From Okapia johnstoni (Eukaryota; Chordata; Mammalia; Artiodactyla; Giraffidae): a DNA stretch of 64,000 bases. This document shows, piece after piece, positions 35,500-48,800 of this stretch. How positions within the stretch are numbered: position 1 is the stretch's first letter; the number at the start of each line of letters is the position of its first letter. A model generated the notes under the pieces. That model was given only the letters and a program-made list of their open reading frames with translations. It was not told where the DNA came from and did not search any database. Made by a program: the position numbers and the translations under genes. The stretch lies in contig CM044306.1 in assembly GCA_024291935.2 (NCBI GenBank), positions 6,086,501-6,150,500 of the forward strand, written 5' to 3'.

Positions 35500-38451
35500 G
35501 TGGGACATCCTCACCCTCTGAGATACGTCGTTTCGTTGTGGTCAGGATGGGAAGTCCGAGGATGGATGTCATGCTCATCCATCCTCCCCGGTCCTGGAGG
35601 CGACCAAGGGGTCACTGTCTCCCCACCTGCAGCTCCAGGCGACCACAAGACTCTGCCCCCACAGGACCAAAAGTCCTCTTCCTGCCCTGCAAATCCACCC
35701 CATGAACCCGGGCAACTCCCTACGTCCCACCTTGACTCCGTTTTCCCCTAGGATCCCTCGGGCTGTGGCTTCCCCCATCTTGGGCCCTTCGCTGCCCACA
35801 TTGCACACAGAACAGCGGTCCCCAAACTTCCAAGACCCCGTCTTCACGCTCTGTGTCTGGACAGAGTTTGTTCCCCTTTGAGAGCCAGAGAGAGACTGAG
35901 AATGGACAGGAGGTCAGAGGAGAAGACGCTGGGTAGAGGGATGAGAAGCTGGGGACCTGGGGGCAGAGAGGAGCCTCCTCCCTGGTCAGTGGCACAGAGG
36001 CGGCGGTTGTAGAGCAGGCGCCCGAGGGCACTAGCTGCGGGGTCTCTCCTGGATCCACAGTGATGAGCAGGGGCCTCTTCACGGTGCAGAGATGAGGGAG
36101 GGATGGCCCACAGAGAGGAGACAGACTGCGGATCCTCACTCACCGTGGCATGCTCACGTGACGTGCAGGACCGTCAAGTCATATCTTGCTGGGCAGTGGG
36201 ATGGGGGTAACGGGAGACTGCAGCCCTGTTCTCGGATATGATTTTCAGCTTCTCAAGTTGATCTGCAGAAACCAGGCTCTCCCATCCCTCCCACGCGGGT
36301 CTTGACTCTCCCCACTTCCCGGGCACGGGCAGTAGACCTGGATCCCAGGGCACCACTGGAGACATGCAGTAGAGATGGCTCACTCGGCTTGATCCATCGC
36401 CGATCACCCCAGTGACTCCTGCCCATCTCCAGATGAAGCCCCCGTGTTCTGACCAGGTCTCTCCCACAGCCCATGGCAGCACGCAAAGGCCCAGAACTCA
36501 GCCATCTCATCCTGACTCCAGACCCACCCCCAGGCTGCCACTCTCCCCACACTGGGCCTCATCCAGACCCTTGGGCCCCTATTCCTCCTCCTGACCCACA
36601 GCCAACACACTTGACTGTACAACTTCCTTGACCCTCCCAGCTGAGGTTGGTTCTCCTGTTACGGGTCCTATTGGACCATTTGACACCCCCTCTTGGATTT
36701 ATCTCCTGCGATTTGGGGCTCTCTTTGTGTCTCCATCTGGGCTGTGGCCCCACAAGTGGAGGGTCCCCATCTTGCCTGAACCCCAGTGTCTTTCCAGCAC
36801 AGCCTGTGGCAATTCAGCTAAGGGGCTGCCGAGTGGATCAATGACTGAATTCCTCTCTCAGGACTCCCCTGCTTTCAGGAAACTAAGCTCTCCGATCCTG
36901 GTTTTCCTTTGTCTTCTCAGGCTGGTGAACACGACAGGATCATGATTCTTGGAGAACATGGCACCAATGGGCCCTGCAAGCATCTGCCCTCCGGTCTCCC
37001 CTGGATCCGCATCTAAAACGCTCCCAGGCAGGACGTTTGCACCTGCAGTTCCCTTTGCCTGAGGGCTCTCCTTTCAGGTGTCCACAGGGCCCACTGCTTT
37101 ACTTTCTTCTGAACCTGGTTAAGTATCACCCTATTCACGAGGCTCACAGGACTCATCCCTTACTATCTCACCAATAGCACCTCCTCTTATCTTATGTTAC
37201 TACAAGATACTCTTCAATGTGGACTTGACATTTCTGCATGTCTGCACACCTGTACTATTCTGCCTGTTGTTTATCTCTGTCCACCAACTGCAATGTGAGC
37301 ACCAAAAGCTGAGCTCTTCTGTTTAATCACGGTTGGAAGCAATGCCTAGGTTAGTGGTTACTGCTTTGGTCCTCTCTCCATATACTTGCTGCATGAAAAG
37401 TGGGTGCAATTCCCTAGGTCCTGGCTGCTTCAAATAGATGAGTCAAGATGATATAAACTGCCTTTCAGAGATCTTTGGTGCCGGCAAGTTCATCACGATG
37501 CAGTTTGAACTGAAACTGTGGGCAGCCTACCCACGTCTTAGCCTCTACAATTCGTGGAGACTAAGCTCTTGACTAGAAGACTCACTTATGGCCCCTCCAT
37601 CAATTTAGAAAGTTGAACCAGGTCTATAACCACGGGCCTTGAATGATGGGGTGAAAGTGGGGCTTGGGTTACCTTTGAACAGGAGGAAGGAAGGACTCTC
37701 TTATAGTTGCATAAATTTTGTACTGTTATTCTTCTACCAGCCATCCACAAGGGACCTGAACACACTTACCAATTTGACTGGGCATGGGGAAGGGAATAAT
37801 CTGATTTTCCATGCAATGCTGGATTCTGTTCTCAATTGACACCAATTGGAGAAGCCCAACATGGCCCTTCGGTCCACTGACAGAACAGTGGCATGTGAAA
37901 GGTTCATGAAGAATGGAGTTTTGATTCAGATCTCGTGCACACTGGCCCTGTGGACCATCAGATCTCTGCATTACTATTTCCTGAGCTTCAGAATGCATAA
38001 TTAAATAAACACACTCAGCAACTGGAAGATTCCCCACAGTGGATCCGAAACCTGTGGAGGGCGGGGTGATTATGGTAGCACAGATCATGTGGGAAACCAT
38101 GGAACTGCCTGGATCCATCAAAACAGATCCAAAAGCAAGATTCCTACCCTCCTGGGGTTTGAGGACTGCAGAGAGAGCTCCTGAGAGTTCAGCACATGAG
38201 TGATGCTCCGCGGATGAGCTGGAAGCCCTGTACTCAATGTCTATCTGCGGTTACAGCTCAGAAGCACCTATTGAGGAGGTATGCTTTTGGTTTTTGAGAA
38301 TCATGGGCTAGGAAAACAAAAGCTACAAGGAGATTTTCAAACACAGTATTCTGAGAGAGAGGTAGAGGGTGATACAGGACAGATGAGTCAGAAGGCCATG
38401 TCCATCCGGTGCTCCGACTGCATCATTGAAGAGGACACGATGAACATGGAG
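35500..38451. repeat. Intergenic spacer of the array, with ancient repeat remnants
   Basis: Repeated at about 42.7-45.6, 49.95-52.9 and 57.1-60.0 kb with small differences. No exon with signal, Ig or membrane features. The stretch near 37.0-37.35 kb resembles the 3' end of an old L2-type LINE. The stretch near 37.65-38.15 kb is compositionally like a decayed retroelement reading frame, but I cannot name it. Promoters of the CD300C-like genes should lie just right of their first exons. Confidence 0.5.
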
Positions 38452-38599
38452 CTACCGGTTCTCATAAAGGGACCGACTCCGCCGGTCTGCAGAGCTGCTC
38501 AGAGGCCTGCTGACCCAGAGGACGGCGCCGAGCATGCCCAGGAGTAGGGGCACCTTCAGGAAGACCAGGAGCAGGAAGTGGACGCTGCCCAGCAGGGAC
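38452..38599 (-). CDS. CD300C-like: CD300C-like copy 2, exon 4 (transmembrane, YxN tail)
   Basis: 148 nt; helix with lysine ([10 protein letters not shown]), tail [18 protein letters not shown] at 38454-38452. Confidence 0.9.
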
Positions 38600-41500
38600 C
38601 TGTGGAGGGCACGGGGACAGACAGGGAGCAGCATCCTCAGGGGAGGCTCTGGTGTCTCCAGTTCCTTCCCACCCCCATCTCTGTGCCCTGAGTCCAGGAC
38701 AATCCGTATCAGCATCAACCCTGGACAGGGCAGCCCCACTCTGAGGACCTCAGCTGGCTTGTCTCTGCTTAATTGCTCATGAGAATTAGGACTGTGAGCA
38801 TAAGGGTGGACGTGGCCATGAGAATCACATGAGGGAGACCAGGGATCCTGATGGGATCTGGGCAGGAGGAGGATTTTTTCCAAGGCCCTCCACATGTGGA
38901 GTTATCCTTTCCAGGGTACAGTAATCAGTAGTAGGGTTATTTGTGTGATGTCCGCTCTCCTGTAAAGAGATTTCTCCAAAAGAAAGGGATTGTTTGTTTT
39001 ATTCACAGGGTGAAACTGGTACCAGCCCTGATACCTCCAAAGACCCAAGGACTAAGAGACACGGGTTTGATCCCTGGGTCAGGAAGATCCCCTGGAGTAG
39101 GAAACGGCACCCACTCCAGTATCCTGGCCTGGAAAACTCCATGGGCAGAGTAGCCTGGCAGTCTATAGTCCATAGGGTCGCAAAGAATTGGACATGACTT
39201 AGCAACTGATGTTGAAGCTGAAACTCCAATACTTTGGCCACCTCATGCGAAGAGTTGACTCATTGGAAAGGATCCTAATGCTTAGAAGGATTGGGGGTAG
39301 GAGGAGAAGGGGACGACAGGGGATGAGATGGTTGGATGGCATCACCGACTCGATGGACATGGGTTTGGGTAAACTCCGGGAGGTGGTGATGGACAGGGAG
39401 GCCTGGCATGCTGCAGTTCATGGGGTCACAAAGAGTCGGACACAACTGAGCGACTGAACTGAACTGAACTAGCAACTGAGGACGCATCTCCAAAGGTCAA
39501 CACTTAAAAGTCTCTGGTATACTCTGATACCTACGGCTGATTCATGTTGATGTTCAGTAGAGAGCAATACAATTCTGTAAAACAGTTATCCCTCAATAAA
39601 AAGTAAATTAAGTTCTAAAAGTTTGTGATATGCTCTATACTTTATACTCTAATATAAAGTGAAAATTAAATTTAGAAAATTATATGGTGAAAAGTCAAAA
39701 AAGAAAGTGTATGGAACCTGATGGATGAATACATGACCCCCTTAGTTCTCTCTGCTCTTCGACCCTGGGTCCTTCAACAGTACGACACCAATGACCAGGG
39801 CTGGGGGGAGGCAGGGGGCAGAGTGCAGGGGCCACCAAGGCCCAGAGCATCTGCTTCCTCCCTGCCCTGGGCCGGGGTCCTGAAGGCTCCTTCTGCGGGA
39901 CATTTGCACTCACTTTTCTCTCTGCCTGGAACCCTGAATGTCAGGGTCCCCAAATTCTGCAGGTGTCTCCTCAAATGACTCAGCCAGGTCTCCCTGATTA
40001 TCGTGTATTAAATAGCAAATCTAATCACTTTCCCAACACACTCTCGCCAAACCCCAGTGACCGATATCTCTCCATACTACTCATCACAAACCACCATATT
40101 TACATAGGAACTCTGTGTGGACTGGTCCAGGGCGTGACTTCCCCCTCACAGCACAACTTTCATCAGACCCAGGTCCTGCCTGGGTGGTCTTACCTGCATC
40201 CACAGCGGAGCACCAGGCACTTAGTAGGACCTTCATAGTCAGGTGTGGGAACAAACGAGGGGCCTGGAGACAGGAGACCTCAACCCCCAACCTGTCCCCT
40301 CACCCAGAGGAGAAACCACCCACGTGCTGATGTCCTGAGATGTGGGCCCCTTACCGAGGAGGTTGGCTGGGATCTGGGTGACCAGATGCGGTGCTCCAGG
40401 TGAACACTGGCAGGGTCGTGGGAGACCCTGGGATGCCTGTGGACCTCTCAGGACTGGTGGCTGTAGCAGGGGCTGAGGAAGAACCACAAGGCAGGCTCCG
40501 TTTCATCCCCTGGTCCCCACACCCCGTCCCCGTGTGGTGGTGACTCACACAGCCAAGGTCACTCAGGCTGTCTGGACAGGTATGCTAAGTCCATCACCCT
40601 CTGTGGCCACACCCAGGCCTGACCGGCACTTTGGGCCCGTGCCCCCTCCAGATGTACCTTGGCCAGATGGGCACTATCAGATGCAGAGTGGAGAAAAAGA
40701 GGGAGAAATAGGCTTAGCCCAGCAGGGCAGGAGGAAGTCCCCCAGGGCGACAGAGGGAGCCCCACTCAGGTTGGGGGCACCTTCTTGCTCCTTCCTTGAG
40801 GTTATAAGAGAAGCCCCCAGAACCCCAGGAGGTCCTTCCAGAACACTGTAGGGTCACTGGTGACCTCTGGGCCAGCACAAGGGCAAGGTGTGCATTGGAA
40901 GCAGGGATTGTGGTGGAGAAGCCCAGCGCAGGTGTGGGCTCTGGACCAGGTACAACCCCTGGCCTCAGGGGGGCCCGTCTCAGGTCCTCAGGGCCCCGGG
41001 GTCATGGCCAGCCCATGTGCAATGGGACCTTGTGAGAGTGAACCCCCTGTAGGCATGACCCTGCACAGGCCAGAAAGAGACACGGGCCCCTTCAGAGTGG
41101 ACGTGCCCTTGTGAGGAGAGCAGGCAGCCTGGATCCCAGAGCAGGATGTCCGCCAGCCCATGAAGCAGGAAGGTGCATGAATGTCTCCACCTGGAGACAG
41201 AGATGTGCGTGTGTGCAAACACACTCCCACTCACGCCCACTCCCCCATGTCTCAGCTCGCTGCCCAGCCCCCTCCCGGTTGTCCTGGCACAGCCTTTCTG
41301 CCCTACTTCCTTCCTGAGGGTCTGGATGACCAGCCTGGTGCTGGAGTGAGGGTGGAGGATGTTCACCTGGGACCACAGACACCTCCACCTGGAAGGTGGG
41401 GTTAATTGAAAGTGGCACATCGATCCCACATGCATATGTCCCCGCATCCTCCTCTCTGAGGCTCTCCAAGGTCACTGTGAAGGTGAGGTTTGCAGGACGG

Positions 41501-41907
41501 TCTCTGATGGACACGTGGCCCCTCCTCACTTCTCTCTCTGACTTTCTGGTCTCCACAATTTTCCACGGTGACATACATGGGTATTTGCACCAGTATTTGA
41601 TGTCGTCTATGTATTCCTTCTGATACCGACAAACCATGCTCAGGAATCTCCCCACAAAGCCTGTCACACTTCGGGGGCCGCTCAGGGACAAACAGCCTGG
41701 AAAACACAACCATGTCCAGCTCTTCATCAGGTGGACCTGGGTCAGAAGAGCCCCGGATGCGGGTCTCTCAGAGGCCTGTGGCGTCTGGAGCAGGCCGAGG
41801 CAGAAAGTCAGCCTTCCTCAGACCCAGGGGAGGGAGACGGGGAGGAGCTCCCTCCTCACAGAGGAGAGGGTGTCCTTGGAGACAGAAGAGCCCAGGATGG
41901 GAAAACC

Positions 41908-41957
<50 letters not shown>

Positions 41958-41982
41958 TGTGTGTGTGTGTCTGTGTGTCTGT

Positions 41983-42018
<36 letters not shown>

Positions 42019-42366
42019 TGCTCCAAGGGGTCATCTCTGACTGTGACCGTTGAGGTGTGTCCATCCCAGGCACCTCCTCCTACCAGCACAGTGAACCAGG
42101 CTCACCTGCTTCGCACTCAGAACCCTCCTGCTCGCTGCTGAGACAGGTGGCGGCCCTTTCTGGAACCTTCTCCCTCCCTCACTACTTACCTCTCCCCTAA
42201 TCTCGCTGACCCTCCCCTCCCTCCCTGCTGCTGCCCACCCCCACCCCCCTCACCCACCTCCAGCCCTGCCCCCTCCCCGCTCCCAGGAAGGGCTGAGCCT
42301 CTCACCTGGGACCTGCAGCAGCAGCAGAGCTGAAGGCAGCCACCCAGCCCTGCCCCTCGGGGTCAT
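38452..42366 (-). CDS. CD300C-like: CD300C-like receptor, copy 2 of the tandem array
   Basis: Exons 42306-42366, 41367-41696, 40355-40472 and 38452-38599 (61+330+118+148 nt = 218 codons plus stop), all open with matching phases. Signal peptide 1-21 ([21 protein letters not shown] region), V-type Ig about 22-129 with CRYQKEY, KYWC, accessory Cys in YPCMSPW and an NLT sequon. The stalk is about 130-170; the helix carries Lys185, and the tail ends LYENR with Tyr215 in a YxN context. Ig and stalk resemble human CD300C, while the charged transmembrane residue is Lys as in CD300E/CD300LB, suggesting DAP12-type coupling (inference). Oddities: the YWCG motif is YACG, and the exon 2 donor is GTGAAC (weaker +5). 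Almost identical to copy 3. Confidence 0.85.
39050..39480 (+). mobile_element. Bov-tA fragment interrupted by a BovB 3' end, intron 3 of copy 2
   Basis: A Bov-tA-type SINE (about 39050-39209) is followed by a 5'-truncated BovB 3' end (39210-39470) with a (TGAACT)n tail. The nine bases AGCAACTGA occur at 39201-39209 and again at 39471-39479, a target-site duplication. The same composite is at 46275-46704 (copy 3) and 53525-53956 (copy 4), and is absent from copies 1 and 5. Confidence 0.85.
40355..40472 (-). CDS. CD300C-like: CD300C-like copy 2, exon 3 (stalk)
   Basis: 118 nt, phase 1 in, phase 2 out, donor GTAAGG; stalk with [16 protein letters not shown]. Confidence 0.85.
41367..41696 (-). 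CDS. CD300C-like: CD300C-like copy 2, exon 2 (V-type Ig)
   Basis: 330 nt, open, acceptor TTTCCAG, donor GTGAAC. Carries YACG where CD300 proteins have YWCG. The reading frame stays open into intron 2 for about 90 codons. Confidence 0.9.
41910..42017. repeat. (TG)n microsatellite in intron 1 of copy 2, interrupted
   Basis: About 108 bases of TG with several TC interruptions; orthologous position to the repeat in copy 1. Confidence 0.95.
42306..42366 (-). CDS. CD300C-like: CD300C-like copy 2, exon 1 (signal peptide)
   Basis: 61 nt, ATG at 42366-42364, donor GTGAG. Full-length hydrophobic core ([10 protein letters not shown]). Confidence 0.87.
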
Positions 42367-45300
42367 TTCTCCAGCAGGGATGTCACCAGCAGCAGCGCCA
42401 GGCCCCAGGAATGGAAAAGGTCGAGCCTCCTCAGAGGAGTCCCTCCTGGTCCTCACTTCTGCTTCTCTGGGCTTCTCTGCTTCCTGGTCCTGTCCCGGGT
42501 CAGGTCAGATGGTCCAGGGGTCAGGGGACAGGAAGCTTAGGGGGAGGGGCACACAGCTGGTCCAGTGCGGGGACCCGCTGCCCTCAGCTTCTCTAAATGC
42601 AGGGACTGGACACGTGCAGCGTCCCTCGATTGGGGAGGCTGCCCCCTCCTCGCCCAACCCACAGCAGATCCTCTCTCAGTCTCACGCGCCCATCCACAGA
42701 GCAGGGACCAGCTGGGTTCCTCTTCCGTGGGACGTCCTCACCCTCTGCGAAATGTCATTTCATCGTGGTCAGGATGGGAAGTCCGAGGATGGATGTCATG
42801 CTCATCCATCCTCCCTGGTCCTGGGGGCGACCAAGGGGTCACTGTCTCCCCACCTGCAGCTCCAGGCGACCACAAGACTCTGTCCCCACAGGACCCAAAG
42901 TCCTCTTCCTGCCCCGCAAATCCGCCCCGTGACCCCGGACAAACTCCCTACGTCCCACCTTGACTCCGTTTCCCCCCAGGACCCCTCGGGCTGTGGCTTC
43001 CCCCCGTCTTGGGCCCCTTGCTGCCCACATTACACACAGAACAGCGGTCCCCAACCTTCCAAGACCCCGTCTTCACGCTCCGCCTCTGGATAGAGTCTAC
43101 TCCCCTTTGAGAGCCAGAGAGAGACTGAGAATGGACAGGAGGTCAGAGGAGAAGACGCTGCGTGGAGGGATGAGAAGCTGGGGACCTGGGGGCAGAGAGG
43201 AGCCTCCTCCCCAGTCAGTGGCACAGAGGCGGCGGTTGTAGAGCAGGCGCCCGAGGGCACTGGCTGTGGGGTCTCTCCTGGATCCACAGTGATGAGCAGG
43301 GGCCTCTTCACTGTGCAGAGATGAGGGAGGGATGGCCCACAGAGAGGAGACAGACTGCGGGTCCTCACTCACCGTGGCATGCTCACGTGACGTGCAGGAC
43401 CGTCAAGTCATATCTTGCTGGGCAGTGGGATGGGGGTAACGGGGGACTGCAGCCCTGTTCTCGGATATGATTTTCAGCTTCTCAAGTTGATCTGCAGAAA
43501 CCAGGCTCTCCCATCCCTCCCACGTGGGTCTTGACTCTCCCCACTTCATGGGCACGGGCAGTAGACCTGGGTCCCAGGGCACCGCTGGAGACATGCAGTA
43601 GAGATGGCTCACTGGGCTTGATCCATCGCCAATCACCCCAGTGACTCCTGCCCATCTCCAGATGAAGCCCCGGTATTCTGACCAGGTCTCTCCCATAGCC
43701 CATGGCAGCACGCAAAGGCCTAGAACTCAGCCATCTCATCCTGACTCCAGACTCACCCTCAGGCTGCCACTCTCCCCACACTGGGCCTCATTCAGACCCT
43801 TGGGCCCCTATTCCTCCTCCTGACCCACAGCCAACACACTTGACTGTACAACTTCCTTGACCCTCCCAGCTGAGGTTGGTTCTCCTGTTATGTGTCCTAT
43901 TGGACCATTTGACACCCCCTCTTGGATTTATCTCCTGTGATTTGGGGCTCTCTTTGTGTCTCCATCTGGGCTGTGGCCCCACAAGTGGAGGGTCCCCATC
44001 TTGCCTGAACCCCAGTGTCTTTCCAGCACAGCCTGTGGCAATTCAGCTAAGAGGCTGCCGAGTGGATCAATGACTGAATTCCTCTCTCAGGACTGCCCTG
44101 CTTTCAGGAAACTAAGCTCTCCGATCCTGGTTTTCCTTTGTCTTCTCAGGCTGGTGAACACGACAGGATCATGATTCTTGGAGAACATGGCACCAATGGG
44201 CCCTGCAAGCATCTGCCCTCCGGTCTCCCCTGGATCCGCATCTAAAACGCTCCCAGGCAGGACGTTTGCACCTGCAGTTCCCTTTGCCTGAGGGCTCTAC
44301 TTCCAGGTGTCCACAGGGCCCACTGCTTTACTTTCTTCTGAACCTGGTTAAGTATCACCCTATTCACGAGGCTCACAGGACTCATCCCTTACTATCTCAC
44401 CAATAGCACCTCCTCTTATCTTATATTACTACAAGATACTCTTCAATGTGGACTTGACATTTCTGCATGTCTGCACACCTGTACTATTCTGCCTGTTGTT
44501 TATCTCTGTCCACCAACTGCAATGTGAGCACCAAAAGCTGAGCTCTTCTGTTTAATCACGGTTGGAAGCAATGCCTAGGTTAGTGGTTACTGCTTTGGTC
44601 CTCTCTCCATATACTTGCTGCATGAAAAGTGGGTGCAATTCCCTAGGTCCTGGCTGCTTCAAATAGATGAGTCAAGATGATAAACTGCCTTTCAGAGATC
44701 TTTGGTGCCGGCAAGTTCATCACGATGCAGTTTGAACTGAAACTGTGGGCAGCCTACCCACGTCTTAGCCTCTACAATTCGTGGAGACTAAGCTCTTGAC
44801 TAGAAGACTCACTTATGGCCCCTCCATCAATTTAGAAAGTTGAACCAGGTCTATAACCACGGGCCTTGAATGATGGGGTGAAAGTGGGGCTTGGGTTACC
44901 TTTGAACAGGAGGAAGGAAGGACTCTCTTATAGTTGCATAAATTTTGTACTGTTATTCTTCTACCAGCCATCCACAAGGGACCTGAACACACTTACCAAT
45001 TTGACTGGGCATGGGGAAGGGAATAATCTGATTTTCCATGCAATGCTGGATTCTGTTCTCAATTGACACCAATTGGAGAAGCCCAACATGGCCCTTCGGT
45101 CCACTGACAGAACAGTGGCGTGTGAAGGTTCATGAAGAATGGAGTTTTGATTCAGATCTCGTGCACACTGGCCCTGTGGACCATCAGATCTCTGCATTAC
45201 TATTTCCTGAGCTTCAGAATGCATAATTAAATAAACACACTCAGCAACTGGAAGATTCCCCACAGTGGATCCGAAACCTGTGGAGGGCGGGTGATTATGG

Positions 45301-45647
45301 TAGCACAGATCATGTGGGAAACCATGGAACTGCCTGGATCCATCAAAACAGATCCAAAAGCAAGATTCCTACCCTCCTGGGGTTTGAGGACTGCAGAGAG
45401 AGCTCCTGAGAGTTCAGCACATGAGTGATGCTCCGCGGATGAGCTGGAAGCCCTGTACTCAATGTCTATCTGCGGTTACAGCTCAGAAGCACCTATTGAG
45501 GAGGTATGCTTTTGGTTTTTGAGAATCATGGGCTAGGAAAACAAAAGCTACAAGGAGATTTTCAAACACAGTATTCTGAGAGAGAGGTAGAGGGTGATAC
45601 AGGACAGATGAGTCAGAAGGCCATGTCCATCCGGTGCTCCGACTGCA

Positions 45648-45825
45648 TCATTGAAGAGGACACGATGAACATGGAGCTACCGGTTTCTCATAAAGGGACC
45701 GACTCCGCCGGTCTGCAGAGCTGCTCAGAGGCCTGCTGACCCAGAGGACGGCGCCGAGCATGCCCAGGAGTAGGGGCACCTTCAGGAAGACCAGGAGCAG
45801 GAAGTGGACGCTGCCCAGCAGGGAC
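45648..45825 (-). CDS. CD300C-like: CD300C-like copy 3, exon 4 (transmembrane, altered tail)
   Basis: 178 nt to TGA. Helix identical to copy 2. The tail diverges after LYE because of one extra T (plus strand) next to the GGTTTCTC at 45683-45690, compared with GGTTCTC in copies 2, 4 and 5. Confidence 0.85.
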
Positions 45826-48800
45826 CTGTGGAGGGCACGGGGACAGACAGGGAGCAGCATCCTCAGGGGAGGCTCTGGTGTCTCCAGTTCCTTCCCACCC
45901 CCATCTCTGTGCCCTGAGTCCAGGACAATCCGTATAAGCATCAACCCTGGACAGGGCAGCCCCACTCTGAGGACCTCAGCTGGCTTGTCTCTGCTTAATT
46001 GCTCATGAGAATTAGGACTGTGAGCATAAGGGTGGACGTGGCCATGAGAATCACATGAGGGAGACCAGGGATCCTGATGGGATCTGGGCAGGAGGAGGAT
46101 TTTTTCCAAGGCCCTCCACATGTGGAGTTATCCTTTCCAGGGTACAGTAATCAGTAGTAGGGTTATTTGTGTGATGTCCGCTCTCCTGTAAAGAGATTTC
46201 CCCAAAAGAAAGGGATTGTTTGTTTTATTCACAGGGTGAAACTGGTACCAGCCTGATACCTCCAAAGACCCAAGGACTAAGAGACACGGGTTTGATCCCT
46301 GGGTCAGGAAGATCCCCTGGAGTAGGAAACGGCACCCACTCCAGTATCCTGGCCTGGAAAACTCCATGGGCAGAGTAGCCTGGCAGTCTATAGTCCATAG
46401 GGTCGCAAAGAATTGGACATGACTTAGCAACTGATGTTGAAGCTGAAACTCCAATACTTTGGCCACCTCATGCGAAGAGTTGACTCATTGGAAAGGATCC
46501 TAATGCTTAGAAGGATTGGGGGTAGGAGGAGAAGGGGACGACAGGGGATGAGATGGTTGGATGGCATCACCGACTCGATGGACATGGGTTTGGGTAAACT
46601 CCGGGAGGTGGTGATGGACAGGGAGGCCTGGCATGCTGCAGTTCATGGGGTCACAAAGAGTCGGACACAACTGAGCGACTGAACTGAACTGAACTAGCAA
46701 CTGAGGACGCATCTCCAAAGGTCAACACTTAAAAGTCTCTGGTATACTCTGATACCTACGGCTGATTCATGTTGATGTTCAGTAGAGAGCAATAAAACTC
46801 TGTAAAACAGTTATCCCTCAATAAAAAGTAAATTAAGTTTTAAAAGTTTGTGATATGCTCTATACTTTATACTCTAATATAAAGTGAAAATTAAATTTAG
46901 AAAATTATATGGTGAAAAGTCAAAAAAGAAAGTGTATGGAACTTGATGGATGAATACATGACCCCCTTAGTTCTCTCTGCTCTTCGACCCTGGGTCCTTC
47001 AACAGTACGACACCAATGACCAGGGCTGGGGGGAGGCAGGGGGCAGAGTGCAGGGGCCACCAAGGCCCAGAGCATCTGCTTCCTCCCTGCCCTGGGCCGG
47101 GGTCCTGAAGGCTCCTTCTGCGGGACATTTGCACTCACTTTTCTCTCTGCCTGGAACCCTGAATGTCAGGGTCCCCAAATTCTGCAGGTGTCTCCTCAAA
47201 TGACTCAGCCAGGTCTCCCTGATTATCGTGTATTAAATAGCAAATCTAATCATTTTCCCAACACACTCTCGCCAAACCCCAGTGACCGATATCTCTCCAT
47301 ACTACTCATCACAAACCACCATATTTACATAGGAACTCTGTGTGGACTGGTCCAGGGCGTGACTTCCCCCTCACAGCACAACTTTCATCAGACCCAGGTC
47401 CTGCCTGGGTGGTCTTACCTGCATCCACAGCAGAGCACCAGGCACTTAGTAGGACCTTCACAGTCAGGTGTGGGAACAAACGAGGGGCCTGGAGACAGGA
47501 GACCTCAACCCCCAACCTGTCCCCTCACCCAGAGGAGAAACCACCCACGTGCTAATGTCCTGAGATGTGGGCCCCTTACCGAGGAGGTTGGCTGGGATCT
47601 GGGTGACCAGATGCGGTGCTCCAGGTGGACACTGGCAGGGTCGTGGGAGACCCTGGGATGCCTGTGGACCTCTCAGGACTGGTGGCTGTAGCAGGGGCTG
47701 AGGAAGAACCACAAGGCAGGCTCCGTTTCATCCCCTGGTCCCCACACCCCGTCCCCGTGTGGTGGTGACTCACACAGCCAAGGTCACTCAGGCTGTCTGG
47801 ACAGGTATGCTAAGTCCATCACCCTCTGTGGCCACACCCAGGCCTGACCGGCACTTTGGGCCCGTGCCCCCTCCAGATGTACCTTGGCCAGATGGGCACT
47901 ATCAGATGCAGAGTGGAGAAAAAGAGGGAGAAATAGGCTTAGCCCAGCAGGGCAGGAGGAAGTCCCCCAGGGCGACAGAGGGAGCCCCACTCAGGTTGGG
48001 GGCACCTTCTTGCTCCTTCCTTGAGGTTATAAGAGAAGCCCCCAGAACCCCAGGAGGTCCTTCCAGAACACTGTAGGGTCACTGGTGACCTCTGGGCCAG
48101 CACAAGGGCAAGGTGTGCATTGGAAGCAGGGATTGTGGTGGAGAAGCCCAGCGCAGGTGTGGGCTCTGGACCAGGTACAACCCCTGGCCTCAGGGGGGCC
48201 CGTCTCAGGTCCTCAGGGCCCCGGGGTCATGGCCAGCCCATGTGCAATGGGACCTTGTGAGAGTGAACCCCCTGTAGGCATGACCCTGCACAGGCCAGAA
48301 AGAGACACGGGCCCCTTCAGAGTGGACGTGCCCTTGTGAGGAGAGCAGGCAGCCTGGATCCCAGAGCAGGATGTCCGCCAGCCCATGAAGCAGGAAGGTG
48401 CATGAATGTCTCCACCTGGAGACAGAGATGTGCGTGTGTGCAAACACACTCCCACTCACGCCCACTCCCCCATGTCTCAGCTCGCTGCCCAGCCCCCTCC
48501 CGGTTGTCCTGGCACAGCCTTTCTGCCCTACTTCCTTCCTGAGGGTCTGGATGACCAGCCTGGTGCTGGAGTGAGGGTGGAGGATGCCCACCTGGGACCA
48601 CAGACACCTCCACCTGGAAGGTGGGGTTAATTGAAAGTGGCACATCGATCCCACACGCATATGTCCCCGCATCCTCCTCTCTGAGGCTCTCCAAGGTCAC
48701 TGTGAAGGTGAGGTTTGCAGGACGGTCTCTGATGGACACGTGGCCCCTCCTCACTTCTCTCTCTGACTCTCTGGTCTCCACAATTTTCCACGGTGACATA

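Noticed and set aside
36174..36552. Minus-strand open frames of about 100 codons repeated in each spacer
   Set aside because: Repetition is explained by the segmental duplication; two overlapping frames are open at once and neither has a known motif.
37650..38150. A possible endogenous retrovirus pol fragment in the spacer
   Set aside because: Only vague resemblance, with no clear motif or long terminal repeat visible; left as an unidentified old repeat.
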